NCBI RefSeq assembly: GCF_018861315.1
Contig: NZ_JAHLDL010000018.1
Coordinates: 35,179-99,178 of the forward strand
Length of the DNA: 64,000 nt
Direction of reading: 5' to 3'
Source of the DNA: Clostridium bowmanii
Lineage (GTDB): Bacteria > Bacillota > Clostridia > Clostridiales > Clostridiaceae
Shown here: one piece after another, positions 53,461 to 62,182 of the stretch
Layout of the letters: every line of letters starts with the position of its first letter
How positions within the stretch are numbered: position 1 is the first letter of the stretch
The notes under the pieces: generated by a model
Told to the model about the DNA's origin: nothing
What the model saw: the letters and a program-made list of their open reading frames with translations, nothing else
Databases searched by the model: none
Translations under genes and position numbers: made by a program

Positions 53461-53721
53461 CTACAAATTTAATCTTGTCATTACTTCAGTATCAAAAAAC
53501 TTCCTAGATGTAGATCCTGAAACACTATAAACCTCACTGTCATCTATTTTTACAGATACTCCCTCTGTGCAATGCCCTAAGCAAAAAATTGCTTTTAGCT
53601 GAACCTTATCCGATACCTTATATTCTTCAATAATTTGCTGAAAATTATTAATAACATTATAAGATCCTTTAATATGGCATGCACTTCCTACACAAACACT
53701 CAAGTCTATCACAAAAATCAC
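53461..53721 (-). CDS. Small NuoE-like thioredoxin-fold [2Fe-2S] protein
   Basis: An 86-residue protein with CVGSAC (Cys10, Cys15) and CLGHC (Cys47, Cys51), the C-x4-C...C-x3-C ligand set of thioredoxin-like [2Fe-2S] ferredoxins. Its start overlaps the hydA stop by four bases (ATGA), so it belongs to the hydrogenase operon and probably is an extra electron-transfer subunit. It lacks the N-terminal helical bundle of NuoE/HydC. Confidence 0.85.
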   Translation of the reverse strand: MIFVIDLSVCVGSACHIKGSYNVINNFQQIIEEYKVSDKVQLKAIFCLGHCTEGVSVKIDDSEVYSVSGSTSRKFFDTEVMTRLNL

Positions 53722-55406
53722 TCCTTCCCTTTATATTCTACATGTAATAGCTTATGAACCTTTCCTTTTAACAATCCCTGGTACAATGACATCATCACTG
53801 GATTTTCCTCGGAGCGTTTTATGCTACTCATTCTATCTGCTTCATATAATCCCGCACTACGTTTTAGTTTTCCTTCAGTTTTTGCAAATGGTTGTCCTGC
53901 ACCACAAATGCAGCCTCCTGGGCATGCCATAACTTCAATAAAGTCATAATGAGCAACGCCCGTCTGAATTTTTTTTACAATCTCATCTGCGTTTTTAAGT
54001 CCACTTACCACTGCAATCTTAATTATGCGATTATCTACAGTAATACTAGTTTCTTTAACCCCCTCCATGCCACGTACACCATTAAAAGCAATGGAACGTA
54101 ATGTGGGAGTTGATTTATCATCTAAAACCCTACGAATAACAGCTTCAGTAACACCTCCTGTTACTCCAAATATAATGCCAGCCCCACTGCTAACACCAAA
54201 TGGCATATCTACTGCCTCAGGTTCTACCTCTGAGAATACAATTCCCGATTCTTTTATCATTTGGATAAGCTCTTGTGTAGTTATTACATAATCTACACTA
54301 GAAACCCCATCCTCCATGAATTCATCCCTTTTTGCTTCAGATTTTTTCGCTGTACAAGGCATAATTGCTACAGATACAATTCTCTTATTAGAATGTTTGT
54401 AGTGTTCCTTGAGCACTGAAGAAAACATTTGCATAGGTGAACGGCAAGTAGAAACATTTTTCATTAGACTTGGATAATTATTTTCCACATAGCTTACCCA
54501 TGCAGGGCAACAAGATGTAAATAATGGTAATTTTTCATTTTTTTCAATTCTTGAGAGAAATTCTGTGGTTTCCTCAAGTACTGTAAGATCCGCTCCAGTA
54601 GAAGTATCAAAAACTTCATCAAAACCCATTTTTCTAAGAGCACTTACTATTTTACCCATTACGTTTTCTCCATCTTTTTGTCCAAGTTCCTGGCTAATTC
54701 CAACTCTTACTGCAGGAGCAATCTGAACTACAACCTTTGTATCCTTATCACTAAGTTCTTCCCAAAGCTTGGCTGTATCGTTTTTCACTACAATAGCACC
54801 TGTAGGACAAACAGCTGCACACTGTCCACAACCCACACAATTAGATTCTGATAATGCTTCATCAAAAGCAGTTCCTACACTCATTTTCGAACCCCTTTTA
54901 ACAAAGTCAATAGCTCCAACATTTTGTACCTCATCACATACACGAACACAATCTCCACATAAAATACACTTACTATTATCCCTTACTATACATAGAGATG
55001 AATTATCTATCTTCTTATTTTCAGAAGTATTTTTAAATCTTATTTCCTTTATACCAAAACGCTGTGATAACTCTTGCAATTTGCAGTGACCATTTTTTTC
55101 ACAAGTAGTACAATCTCTACAATGATCTGAAAGTAATAATTCAAGAATCATTTTTCTATATTTACGAAGCCTTGGTGTGTTGGTATATATCTCCATTCCG
55201 TTTCTTGGCGGAGTGGAGCAAGAAGCCTCCATATCTCCTCTTTTGTTCTCTACCATACACATACGACAGGCCCCATAAACCGAAAGCTCCGAATAATAAC
55301 ACAAGGTAGGTAATTCAATGCCAGCTTTTCTAACTAATTCAAGAATGTTTTTTTCACCATTTATCTCTACCGGAATATCATCTATAAGCATAAACTGTCC
55401 ATTCAT
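53718..55406 (-). CDS. hydA: [FeFe] hydrogenase catalytic subunit HydA (bifurcating type)
   Basis: A 562-residue H2-forming subunit. Clusters in order: [2Fe-2S] (Cys36, 47, 50, 63); His-Cys3 [4Fe-4S] (His95, Cys99, 102, 108); two [4Fe-4S] (Cys147-157 in CILCGDCVRVC and Cys190-200 in CVGCGQCAAVC). The H-cluster domain has TSCCPAW (Cys299 proton shuttle, Cys300), MPCTAKKSE (Cys351) and MACPGGCICGAGQP (Cys495, Cys499). The last motif carries an extra Cys501 where many enzymes have a different residue. Four bases separate it from hydB. It would form H2 from NADH and ferredoxin by electron confurcation. Confidence 0.96.
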   Translation of the reverse strand: MNGQFMLIDDIPVEINGEKNILELVRKAGIELPTLCYYSELSVYGACRMCMVENKRGDMEASCSTPPRNGMEIYTNTPRLRKYRKMILELLLSDHCRDCTTCEKNGHCKLQELSQRFGIKEIRFKNTSENKKIDNSSLCIVRDNSKCILCGDCVRVCDEVQNVGAIDFVKRGSKMSVGTAFDEALSESNCVGCGQCAAVCPTGAIVVKNDTAKLWEELSDKDTKVVVQIAPAVRVGISQELGQKDGENVMGKIVSALRKMGFDEVFDTSTGADLTVLEETTEFLSRIEKNEKLPLFTSCCPAWVSYVENNYPSLMKNVSTCRSPMQMFSSVLKEHYKHSNKRIVSVAIMPCTAKKSEAKRDEFMEDGVSSVDYVITTQELIQMIKESGIVFSEVEPEAVDMPFGVSSGAGIIFGVTGGVTEAVIRRVLDDKSTPTLRSIAFNGVRGMEGVKETSITVDNRIIKIAVVSGLKNADEIVKKIQTGVAHYDFIEVMACPGGCICGAGQPFAKTEGKLKRSAGLYEADRMSSIKRSEENPVMMSLYQGLLKGKVHKLLHVEYKGKE

Positions 55407-55410
55407 TTTT

Positions 55411-57285
55411 TTAATCCTCCCTTATAGCATTAAATGCACAAGCTTCAATGCAAGCGCCACACTTAATGCACCTATCTTTATCAATTATATATGGGCTTTT
55501 AATCTTGCCTGAAATTGCATGAACTGGACATATTCTCGCACACTTTGAACATCCTTTGCAAAGTTCAGCTTCAATAAATATTGTCTTAAGTCCTACACAG
55601 GTTTTTGATGGACATTTCTTCTGAATTATATGAGTTTCATACTCATCACGGAAATTTTTAATAGTACTAATAACTGGCAATGCAGCTGATTTACCAAGGC
55701 CACATAGTGCTGTTTGAGATATAGTATCTGCAAGTTCTAATAGTGTATCTATGTCTTCTATCACACCACTACCTGCAACAATTCTTTCAAGAATTTCAAG
55801 CATTCTTTTAGTGCCCTCACGACAAGGTACACACTTACCACAAGATTCATTTTGAGTAAAACTCATGAAAAATTTTGCAACCTCAACCATACAAGTATCT
55901 TCATCCATAACCACCAGACCACCAGAACCTATCATTGCACCTACTTTTTTTAACGAATCAAAATCTAGTAATAAATCAAGGTTCGAGGTTACAAGACAAC
56001 CGCCAGAGGGACCACCTATTTGTACAGCCTTAAACTTTTTACCATTTTTAATTCCTCCACCTATATCGAATATTATTTCTCTTAATGTTGTACCCATTGG
56101 TACCTCAATAAGTCCTGTATTTTCAATATTCCCTGTTAATGCAAAGGCTTTCGTTCCTGGGCTTTTTTCCGTTCCAATAGATTTATACCACTCTACCCCT
56201 CTATTAATAATTGATGGTACATTTCCAAAGGTTTCAACATTATTAAGTACTGTTGGTTTACCAAAAAGTCCTTGTTCTACTGTTCTTGGAGGTTTTACCC
56301 TAGGCATCCCCCTTTTTCCTTCAATAGAAGCCGTAAGTGCACTTCCCTCACCGCATACAAAAGCACCTGCACCTTTGTTTATTTTAATATCAAAACTAAA
56401 GTTTGTCCCAAGAATGTTTTCACCTAAAATTCCATAACTTCTTGCTTGACTAATAGCATTCTTAAGTCTGCTTACAGCAAGAGGATACTCGGCTCTCACA
56501 TAAATATAACCCTCCCTTGCTCCACAGGCAATAGCCGCAATCATCATTCCTTGAATTACTCTATGAGGGTCACCCTCCATTAAACTCCTGTCCATAAATG
56601 CACCAGGGTCACCTTCGTCCCCATTGCACACAATATATTTAGTTGTCTCTTTTTGAAGTTTTACTTGTGACCATTTACGGCCTGTAGGAAACCCACCGCC
56701 CCCACGTCCTCTTAAAGTTGATTCCTCTATTTGCTTAATGATGTCATCAGAACTCATATCAAATAATGCTTTTTCAAGTGCCCTATATCCTCCAACAGCA
56801 AAATATTCTTCTATGGAAGTTGCATCAATATGTCCACAATGTTCAAGTGCAAGCCTAGTTTGCTTTTTATAAAAAGGAATTTCCTCTTGTTTTTTATATA
56901 TTTTCCCGTCTTTGGTATATGCGAGTCTCTCTACGCACTCATTATTAATTATAGTTTTCTCTATAATTTCTACGCAATCTTCTGGTTTTACTTTTATATA
57001 TAAATATCCCCAAGGTTCAATTCTTACAAGAGGTCCCATTTCGCAGAATCCATGACATCCACTTTTTTTAATTCCAACTGATTCATCATGTGGTTCCACT
57101 TCAAGTTTTATTTCACAATTTATTCCTTTATCCACCATTAATCTTACAAGCTCATCATAAATATCTAGGGAACCACCTGCAACGCAACCAGTACCTGCAC
57201 ATATAAGAATTTTCTTCTTTTGCATGCCCAGACTAGCCTTATAAGCATTCCTAATATCAATTAAATCATTTCTATTATGAAGCAT
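55411..57285 (-). CDS. hydB: Bifurcating hydrogenase NADH/FMN subunit HydB (NuoF-like)
   Basis: A 624-residue flavoprotein. An N-terminal thioredoxin-like [2Fe-2S] domain (CAGTGC near residue 29, CHGFC near 74) is followed by the NuoF core with GRGGGGFPTGRKW near residue 193 (NADH), YICNGDEGDPGAFMDRS-like GDEGDPGAFMDRS (FMN), GAGAYVCGE-type GAGAFVCGEGSAL, and the SCGKCVPCREGT iron-sulfur loop near 480. The C-terminus carries two [4Fe-4S] motifs (CKGCSKCARICP, CIKCGACIEAC). It accepts electrons from NADH and splits them with HydA. It is one base away from hydC. Confidence 0.96.
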   Translation of the reverse strand: MLHNRNDLIDIRNAYKASLGMQKKKILICAGTGCVAGGSLDIYDELVRLMVDKGINCEIKLEVEPHDESVGIKKSGCHGFCEMGPLVRIEPWGYLYIKVKPEDCVEIIEKTIINNECVERLAYTKDGKIYKKQEEIPFYKKQTRLALEHCGHIDATSIEEYFAVGGYRALEKALFDMSSDDIIKQIEESTLRGRGGGGFPTGRKWSQVKLQKETTKYIVCNGDEGDPGAFMDRSLMEGDPHRVIQGMMIAAIACGAREGYIYVRAEYPLAVSRLKNAISQARSYGILGENILGTNFSFDIKINKGAGAFVCGEGSALTASIEGKRGMPRVKPPRTVEQGLFGKPTVLNNVETFGNVPSIINRGVEWYKSIGTEKSPGTKAFALTGNIENTGLIEVPMGTTLREIIFDIGGGIKNGKKFKAVQIGGPSGGCLVTSNLDLLLDFDSLKKVGAMIGSGGLVVMDEDTCMVEVAKFFMSFTQNESCGKCVPCREGTKRMLEILERIVAGSGVIEDIDTLLELADTISQTALCGLGKSAALPVISTIKNFRDEYETHIIQKKCPSKTCVGLKTIFIEAELCKGCSKCARICPVHAISGKIKSPYIIDKDRCIKCGACIEACAFNAIRED

Positions 57286-57286
57286 A

Positions 57287-57763
57287 TTAATTCTCCTCCT
57301 TAAGTGTGTTTAGAAGCCCCACAGCTTTTTCTGGAGTCATAGCACCATAGACTTTTTCGTTAATAGTTAAAACAGGTGCAAGTCCACAAGCACCAAGACA
57401 TGATACCGTTTCCAAGGTAAACATTAAATCATCGGTTGTGATCTTAGCTTCTGAAAGTCCTAATTCAGTTCGCAGCTTGTCTAATATTGGAATAGACTTT
57501 CTTACATGACAGGCTGTACCATTACATATTTTTATTACATACTTGCCCTTAGGTTCTAATGAAAAATTATCATAAAAAGTAGCCACACTATATATTTTAG
57601 CTCTACTCATTCCAAGCTTGTCTGACAAATATGAAAATATTTCCTTAGGTAAATACCTATAAATTTCTTGTGTATCCTGTAATATTGCAATAATATTGCA
57701 GGATTCAAATTCATGCTGGCTTAATATGCTATCTAACTTACTATAATCAAATTGCTTATTCAT
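57287..57763 (-). CDS. hydC: Bifurcating hydrogenase subunit HydC (NuoE-like)
   Basis: A 158-residue [2Fe-2S] subunit: helical N-terminus with YLPKEIFSYLSDKLGMSRAK and the YSVATFYDNFSLEPKGKY signature, then CNGTACHVRKS and CLGACGLAPVL, supplying the four cysteines near residues 86, 91, 127 and 131. AGGAGG lies nine bases before ATG. First gene of the operon; the upstream promoter overlaps the TGCCAC palindrome. Confidence 0.95.
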   Translation of the reverse strand: MNKQFDYSKLDSILSQHEFESCNIIAILQDTQEIYRYLPKEIFSYLSDKLGMSRAKIYSVATFYDNFSLEPKGKYVIKICNGTACHVRKSIPILDKLRTELGLSEAKITTDDLMFTLETVSCLGACGLAPVLTINEKVYGAMTPEKAVGLLNTLKEEN

Positions 57764-57845
57764 TATAATTCCTCCTGTAAATATTGTTAACTTTTTATCA
57801 TAACTATATACTATATTAATCTTTAGAATATTGCAATAATAACTT

Positions 57846-57876
57846 CATAAAAACTGGTGCCACCCACGTGGCAAGT
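57846..57876 (-). promoter_or_regulatory. Putative hydrogenase operon promoter with TGCCAC palindrome (copy 3)
   Basis: The palindrome TGCCACCCACGTGGCA is at 57858-57873. On the minus strand TTGCCA (57869-57874) is followed after 17 bases by TTTATG (57846-57851), a weak -10, about 83 bases before hydC. The palindrome is exactly conserved with copies 1 and 2. Confidence 0.5.
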
Positions 57877-57895
57877 TGTACAAACAATTTATACA

Positions 57896-57936
57896 AAAAA
57901 AATTCAGCAGAATACTATTCTACTGAATTTTTATTA
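57896..57936. terminator. Terminator of the flotillin-like gene
   Basis: AAAAATTCAGCAGAATA pairs with ATTCTACTGAATTTTT with one mismatch around a short loop; T runs on both strands. Confidence 0.82.
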
Positions 57937-57944
57937 GTTTTTTG

Positions 57945-60182
57945 CTAGTTGCTTTCTGGTTTTATTACCTCTTTAACCACTATATTTTCTATAGGTTTTG
58001 ATACAATTGAATTTTTTTCACTTGCCATATTCGCTAGTACCATACTCATTATTCCTTCCATTGCATTAGGTGTTTTTCCATCACTACCACCCATTATTAC
58101 AGTTTGTGGTACAAGTGGAGACTTGCTTATCTTTAATGCCTCTGCAAATGCTATCATAACACTTTGCTGTACTTGTAATTCTGGTCCACCGTATGCATCA
58201 ACTAAAGCTTTTGCTGCTGTTCCCTTTGCAATACCTACCTTTGTTTCTTGCTCAGCAGTAGCATCCGCAACTACTTTAATATTTAATGCTGTTGCATTAC
58301 CTACTTTTTCAAGCTTAAATGCCTCTGCACCTGCCTGTAATTCAACTTGTTTCGCATTAGCAGCTGCTGTTAATTCTATAGTTTTGGCTTGCGCCGCAGC
58401 TTGTGCTTCTCTAGTATACCTCTCAGCATCCGCTTCTTGAGTTCTCTTGTATTTGTCAGCTTCTGCAAGTTTCTGAGTTTTTAATGCTAACTGCTCTGCA
58501 AGCCTTAATTCTGATTTACCTTTATTATCAGCTACCTCAATATCAATACTTGATTGTGTAAGAGCTGATTGCGCCATTGATTTCGCTTGAGCTTCATTTA
58601 ATTCTCTTTGCTTTTCGGCAGATTTTTGTTTAGCTTCATTGGTCTTAATTTCTTCCATAGCTACCTGTCTATCTCTTAGTTGTGCAAGAATTTTTTCAAT
58701 TCTTGTATCACTAGCCGAAGCTGCTGGTGTTCCAATTAATACTTCTTGAAGTTCTAAATCATATAATTTAAATTTCTGCTTCATTTCATCAGATGCTTCT
58801 TGCTGAATTTGACTTCTATCTTGAACAAGTTCTATAAGAGTTTTCGTTTGCCCAATATTCTTAAAATAACCAGCTACCATTGGGTCAAGAGATTGTTCAA
58901 CAAGCATTTTAATATCCCCAAACCTTTGTATAACTGAGGAAGCTTTTCTATAATCAATGTTAAATACTACTGTAAGTGGTAGATTGGGCTCAAAAGCATC
59001 CTTAGTTATTAAACTAATCTCTTTTAAATTATCATCTAATTTGTGAACTCCAGTTTGGCCACTAATCCACTTTAGTATTACATTAGTAGTAGGAACTGGC
59101 ACAACTTTACCAGCATAAGTATTAAACGCATACTTTCCTGGCATCATAGAATCTCTCCAAATACCCTTTTTACCTTGTTCCACAAGTTCTCCATGAGAGT
59201 ACCCAGTGCCTGAAACATCCTCACCTTTATCACCGAAATAACTTACCACAACCCCTACGTACCCAATATTTATTATACTTTTAGGTACTATATCCACACT
59301 TGCAAACATTCTATTAATGAAATAAACTCCATCCGTAAGTACTTGCATCTGCTTACCTTTTCTTCCATCTGCAGCCAAAAACTTTTCTGGCTCTTGAAAG
59401 TTATTATGATAGAATTCATTATTTACGCCTTCACCAACAATAGGCGCTATAATTGCTCCATTATCAGGTGTAGGCCCCTCATTAATAGTTACAATACCTA
59501 TAGTATCGCGACTATCTTTGCTATCGTACTTATTAACTCCTTTACCAAATCCAGCTTCCATTTCATTACTGTCATTCTGATGAGTATATTGTTCAGAAAC
59601 TTTTGAACTCGATATAAGTACAGGGCTAAATCCAGCTACTTTAGCTAAGTCACTTCGCATAGTTTCTATTTGAGCTGTCTCATCCTTTGAGGTAAATATT
59701 GAATGTACCCTATCTTTGGTGATTATAATAAATTGTGCCAAATTAAATGCATAAGTACCCTCACGAAGAACCTGCCTTTGTGGTCCTTTTTGACCATCAT
59801 TATTCAAAAATGCTACAACATCTTGGAAAGATTTACATTCTGGAATAACCTTACCTAGTGTTTGGCCATCTCCTAAACTTTCCCCTGACCTTGAAAATAC
59901 ATAAGCTATTTGACCTTGTGGTATGGTTACTAACCTTACTTTCTTTATCTTGTACTTAAAAGGAGTTTTAAAGTGAACACCAGCCCTTAGTACTTCTGGC
60001 TGATAACCAGCTTCTCCTCTAAGTGCTATAAGTCCATCTGAAGGAACTGACCCACCCATACTCCACCATTTCTCAACAATGCCTACTTCATCTGAGCCTA
60101 TACTTGTAAACCCTATACCATAAGCAATTAAAAATATTGCTACTAGCACTATGCCTGGTATAATCAAAAGTGTGTAATCCAT
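57945..60182 (-). CDS. SPFH/flotillin-like membrane scaffold protein
   Basis: A 745-residue protein: N-terminal membrane segment (about residues 4-25, LLIIPGIVLVAIFLIAYGIG), then SPFH/band-7-like beta regions (about 28-480, with GVHFKTPFKYKIKKVRLVTI and a second copy around GVYFINRMF), and a long Ala/Glu/Lys coiled coil (about 500-665, EIKTNEAKQKSAEKQRELNE and many AEAQ-type heptads), ending in YGGPELQVQQSVMIAFAEAL as in flotillins. It probably organises membrane microdomains. GGGGGAAT precedes ATG. It is a single gene. The SPFH part is longer than in classic FloA/FloT, possibly duplicated. Confidence 0.88.
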   Translation of the reverse strand: MDYTLLIIPGIVLVAIFLIAYGIGFTSIGSDEVGIVEKWWSMGGSVPSDGLIALRGEAGYQPEVLRAGVHFKTPFKYKIKKVRLVTIPQGQIAYVFSRSGESLGDGQTLGKVIPECKSFQDVVAFLNNDGQKGPQRQVLREGTYAFNLAQFIIITKDRVHSIFTSKDETAQIETMRSDLAKVAGFSPVLISSSKVSEQYTHQNDSNEMEAGFGKGVNKYDSKDSRDTIGIVTINEGPTPDNGAIIAPIVGEGVNNEFYHNNFQEPEKFLAADGRKGKQMQVLTDGVYFINRMFASVDIVPKSIINIGYVGVVVSYFGDKGEDVSGTGYSHGELVEQGKKGIWRDSMMPGKYAFNTYAGKVVPVPTTNVILKWISGQTGVHKLDDNLKEISLITKDAFEPNLPLTVVFNIDYRKASSVIQRFGDIKMLVEQSLDPMVAGYFKNIGQTKTLIELVQDRSQIQQEASDEMKQKFKLYDLELQEVLIGTPAASASDTRIEKILAQLRDRQVAMEEIKTNEAKQKSAEKQRELNEAQAKSMAQSALTQSSIDIEVADNKGKSELRLAEQLALKTQKLAEADKYKRTQEADAERYTREAQAAAQAKTIELTAAANAKQVELQAGAEAFKLEKVGNATALNIKVVADATAEQETKVGIAKGTAAKALVDAYGGPELQVQQSVMIAFAEALKISKSPLVPQTVIMGGSDGKTPNAMEGIMSMVLANMASEKNSIVSKPIENIVVKEVIKPESN

Positions 60183-60506
60183 AATTATTCCCCCTTACAA
60201 TTTATGTTCTGTTTTATATATTTTGTCATTAGTTAATTATATCACATATATTACTCTATTATAACTTTTACTTATTTATATTTTTTACTTACTTGATTTT
60301 GTGGTAAGTCTAAAAAATATATTAAAACATGAACAAATAGTAAAGATGTTGCCAGCATATAAATATTGTTTGCTATTATATTATTAAAATCACTGTAAGT
60401 CATAAAAAAACTCATTGATTGTTATAACGATTTATCTATATTTTATAAAAAAACAAAGCCTAGATAACACTATGCTCACTTTCTTTTCGTATTTCTCAAC
60501 GAAGAG

Positions 60507-60556
60507 CACAAAAAATAATAGATACCTCAATAATTATTGGGGTATCTATTATTTAT
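60507..60556 (-). terminator. Terminator behind tRNA-Lys
   Basis: AATAATAGATACC pairs with GGTATCTATTATT (13 base pairs), followed on the minus strand by TTTTTTGTGCTCTT. The tail is shared with the terminator at 5049-5116. The rest of 60183-60506 shows no gene. Confidence 0.85.
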
Positions 60557-60558
60557 GT

Positions 60559-60634
60559 TGGTGCGACACCAGGGAATCGAACCCTGGACAACCTGATTAA
60601 GAGTCAGGTGCTCTACCAACTGAGCTAGTGACGC
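60559..60634 (-). tRNA. tRNA-Lys (anticodon CUU)
   Basis: The 76-base cloverleaf reads on the minus strand: acceptor GCGTCAC/GTGTCGC, D stem GCTC/GAGC with AGTTGGTA loop, anticodon stem CCTGA/TCAGG with loop CTCTTAA (anticodon CTT), T arm CAGGG TTCGATT CCCTG, discriminator A and encoded CCA. Positions 4 and 69 are both T, a mismatch inside the acceptor stem. It is a lone tRNA with its own terminator. Confidence 0.93.
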
Positions 60635-60714
60635 ACATTACGGAATAAATCTAGTATACTCTACTTTTCCGCATTTGTAAATACATATAACAATTAAGAA
60701 TAGATAAACTTTCA

Positions 60715-60845
60715 TTTATTAGCCTCACTTATGTTGGCAAATAAGCTAAGCCATACCTTTAAGGGTCTATAACTGTTTTATTGCCAACATATGTAAGACG
60801 ACCCAACTCATGGCTTAAGACACGAGAGTGCGGTCGAAGTCTTCA
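60715..60845. other. Interleaved inverted repeats next to a gene fragment
   Basis: TATGTTGGCAA (60730-60740) pairs with TTGCCAACATA (60781-60791), and TAAGCCAT (60747-60754) pairs with ATGGCTTA (60810-60817): an A-B-A'-B' order as in a pseudoknot. The segment is richer in GC than its surroundings and holds no open frame. Confidence 0.35.
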
Positions 60846-60855
60846 ATAATTTTAA

Positions 60856-61002
60856 CTACCCATCTGCATATTCAATGTACTCACTATTTTCTACTAAACT
60901 TGCTAAATCTCCTAAGCCTGAGCCTAAAATTACGGCAACCACAGGTTTATTGTTCACCTTATTTTTTATATAATTTACCGATTCCATAACTTTATCGTAC
61001 AT
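60856..61002 (-). pseudogene. N-terminal fragment of purine nucleoside phosphorylase
   Basis: After a strong GGGGGG binding site, MYDKVMESVNYIKNKVNNKP continues VVAVILGSGLGDLASLVENS, EYIEYADG and stop. VILGSGLGDL is the phosphate-binding start of PunA-type purine nucleoside phosphorylases (about 270 residues). Only 48 residues remain, so it is a truncated pseudogene that kept its start signals. Confidence 0.75.
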
Positions 61003-61140
61003 TTAAAATCCCCCCAAAAGTATATTTAAAAATTTTGAAATCCCCAAACTCCCAATATTGGTTTTTCATATTTATACTAACACTATAACTATATAAATAG
61101 AAATTATAATTTTTGCTTATCCTTATAAAATGTCTATTTA

Positions 61141-61185
61141 CACAAAAAAATCCAGCAGATTTAATTAAATCTATTGGATTTTTTA
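61141..61185. terminator. Bidirectional terminator of the nitroreductase gene
   Basis: AAAAAATCCAGCAGATTTAA pairs with its near-complement through TTGGATTTTTT; T runs lie on both sides. Confidence 0.82.
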
Positions 61186-61212
61186 TTTGTATCTTATATT
61201 ATGAATATATTT

Positions 61213-61773
61213 TTATTTTATGTAATTTACAGTGTCTTCTTTCCTTTTTGGTGCATTAGTTATCTGAATTTTTTTATATCCAAGACAAAATGCGTGTATT
61301 TGTTTAAATCCTTCTGGTATTTCAAGCTCCTTAAGCCATTCCACTCCATTTTCACTATTTAATAAATATGCAATAAGACCAATGAAGCAGCCACCAATTT
61401 CTAATGATTCTGCTGCTAAAAGCATATTTTCTACTGCTATAGCGCAATCAACTGAAGCGGCAGCATTATTCTCGTCTCCAGATACCAATACTATTGTTGG
61501 TGCATTATAAAACACATGAAAATTTTCACTATCAGCAAATCTTCTAACGTATTCATTATCAGATTTACTTGCAACTTCTTTAAAATCATCATTTAATCTA
61601 TCTATAATATCTTTTCTTTGTATTACTGTAAAATGCCAAGGTTGCTTATTTGTAGCACTTGGTGCATAAATACCTGCATCTATTATATCTTGCACATCAG
61701 TATCATTAAGTTGTTCTGGTAAAAATGCCCTTGTACTTCTTCTATTTCTTATATTTTTCAAAGTTTCATTCAT
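61213..61773 (-). CDS. Nitroreductase-family oxidoreductase
   Basis: A 186-residue FMN-dependent NAD(P)H oxidoreductase of the small nitroreductase type. RNRRSTRAFLPEQLND at residues 9-24 is the FMN-binding start, followed by DAGIYAPSATNKQPWHFTVI near residue 32 and the C-terminal AVENMLLAAESLEIGGCFIG segment near residue 111. These act as dimers on quinones, nitro compounds or flavins; the natural substrate is unknown. GGAGGAA precedes ATG. It is a single gene. Confidence 0.92.
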   Translation of the reverse strand: MNETLKNIRNRRSTRAFLPEQLNDTDVQDIIDAGIYAPSATNKQPWHFTVIQRKDIIDRLNDDFKEVASKSDNEYVRRFADSENFHVFYNAPTIVLVSGDENNAAASVDCAIAVENMLLAAESLEIGGCFIGLIAYLLNSENGVEWLKELEIPEGFKQIHAFCLGYKKIQITNAPKRKEDTVNYIK

Positions 61774-61799
61774 ATTGAAATTCCTCCGTTATCTTATTT

Positions 61800-62160
61800 C
61801 CACTATATATCATTGTATCACTATATTTTGTTAATGTAAGTACGCACTTTAAAAACTCATAGTAACCAAAGTAATACCATGATAATATTTTTTTCATGTA
61901 TCTTTTAAATTTCAAATCTAGCTTATGCAGAAGACACTTTACCTATACCAAATATTAGTCAATAATTGTGGAGTAAAAATATATAATAAAATAGGTATGG
62001 CTTATGGTTAACCTACAGATAATACATATATAGTACATATAGTACATATATAATACATAAAACACTAATATCTCCCCATTTCCTCTAAATATAAGGTATA
62101 ATTAAAGTTATTAAATTAAAACATATGAGGCAAAACAATTAATAATTGTTTTGTGCCCCA
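61800..62160. other. AT-rich gene-free stretch with short tandem repeats
   Basis: At 62024-62057 the units ACATATATAGT / ACATATAGT / ACATATATAAT recur. The area holds the divergent upstream regions of the nitroreductase and HEAT-methyltransferase genes. AATTATTGTTTT-type repeats near 62140 could form a weak hairpin. I see no gene or known RNA. Confidence 0.4.
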
Positions 62161-62182
62161 GCGAACTACAGGAGGGTAACGA

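Noticed and set aside
58440..58619. Long plus-strand frames opposite the flotillin-like, HydB and HydA genes
   Set aside because: They are antisense shadows of strongly coding genes with no start signals of their own.
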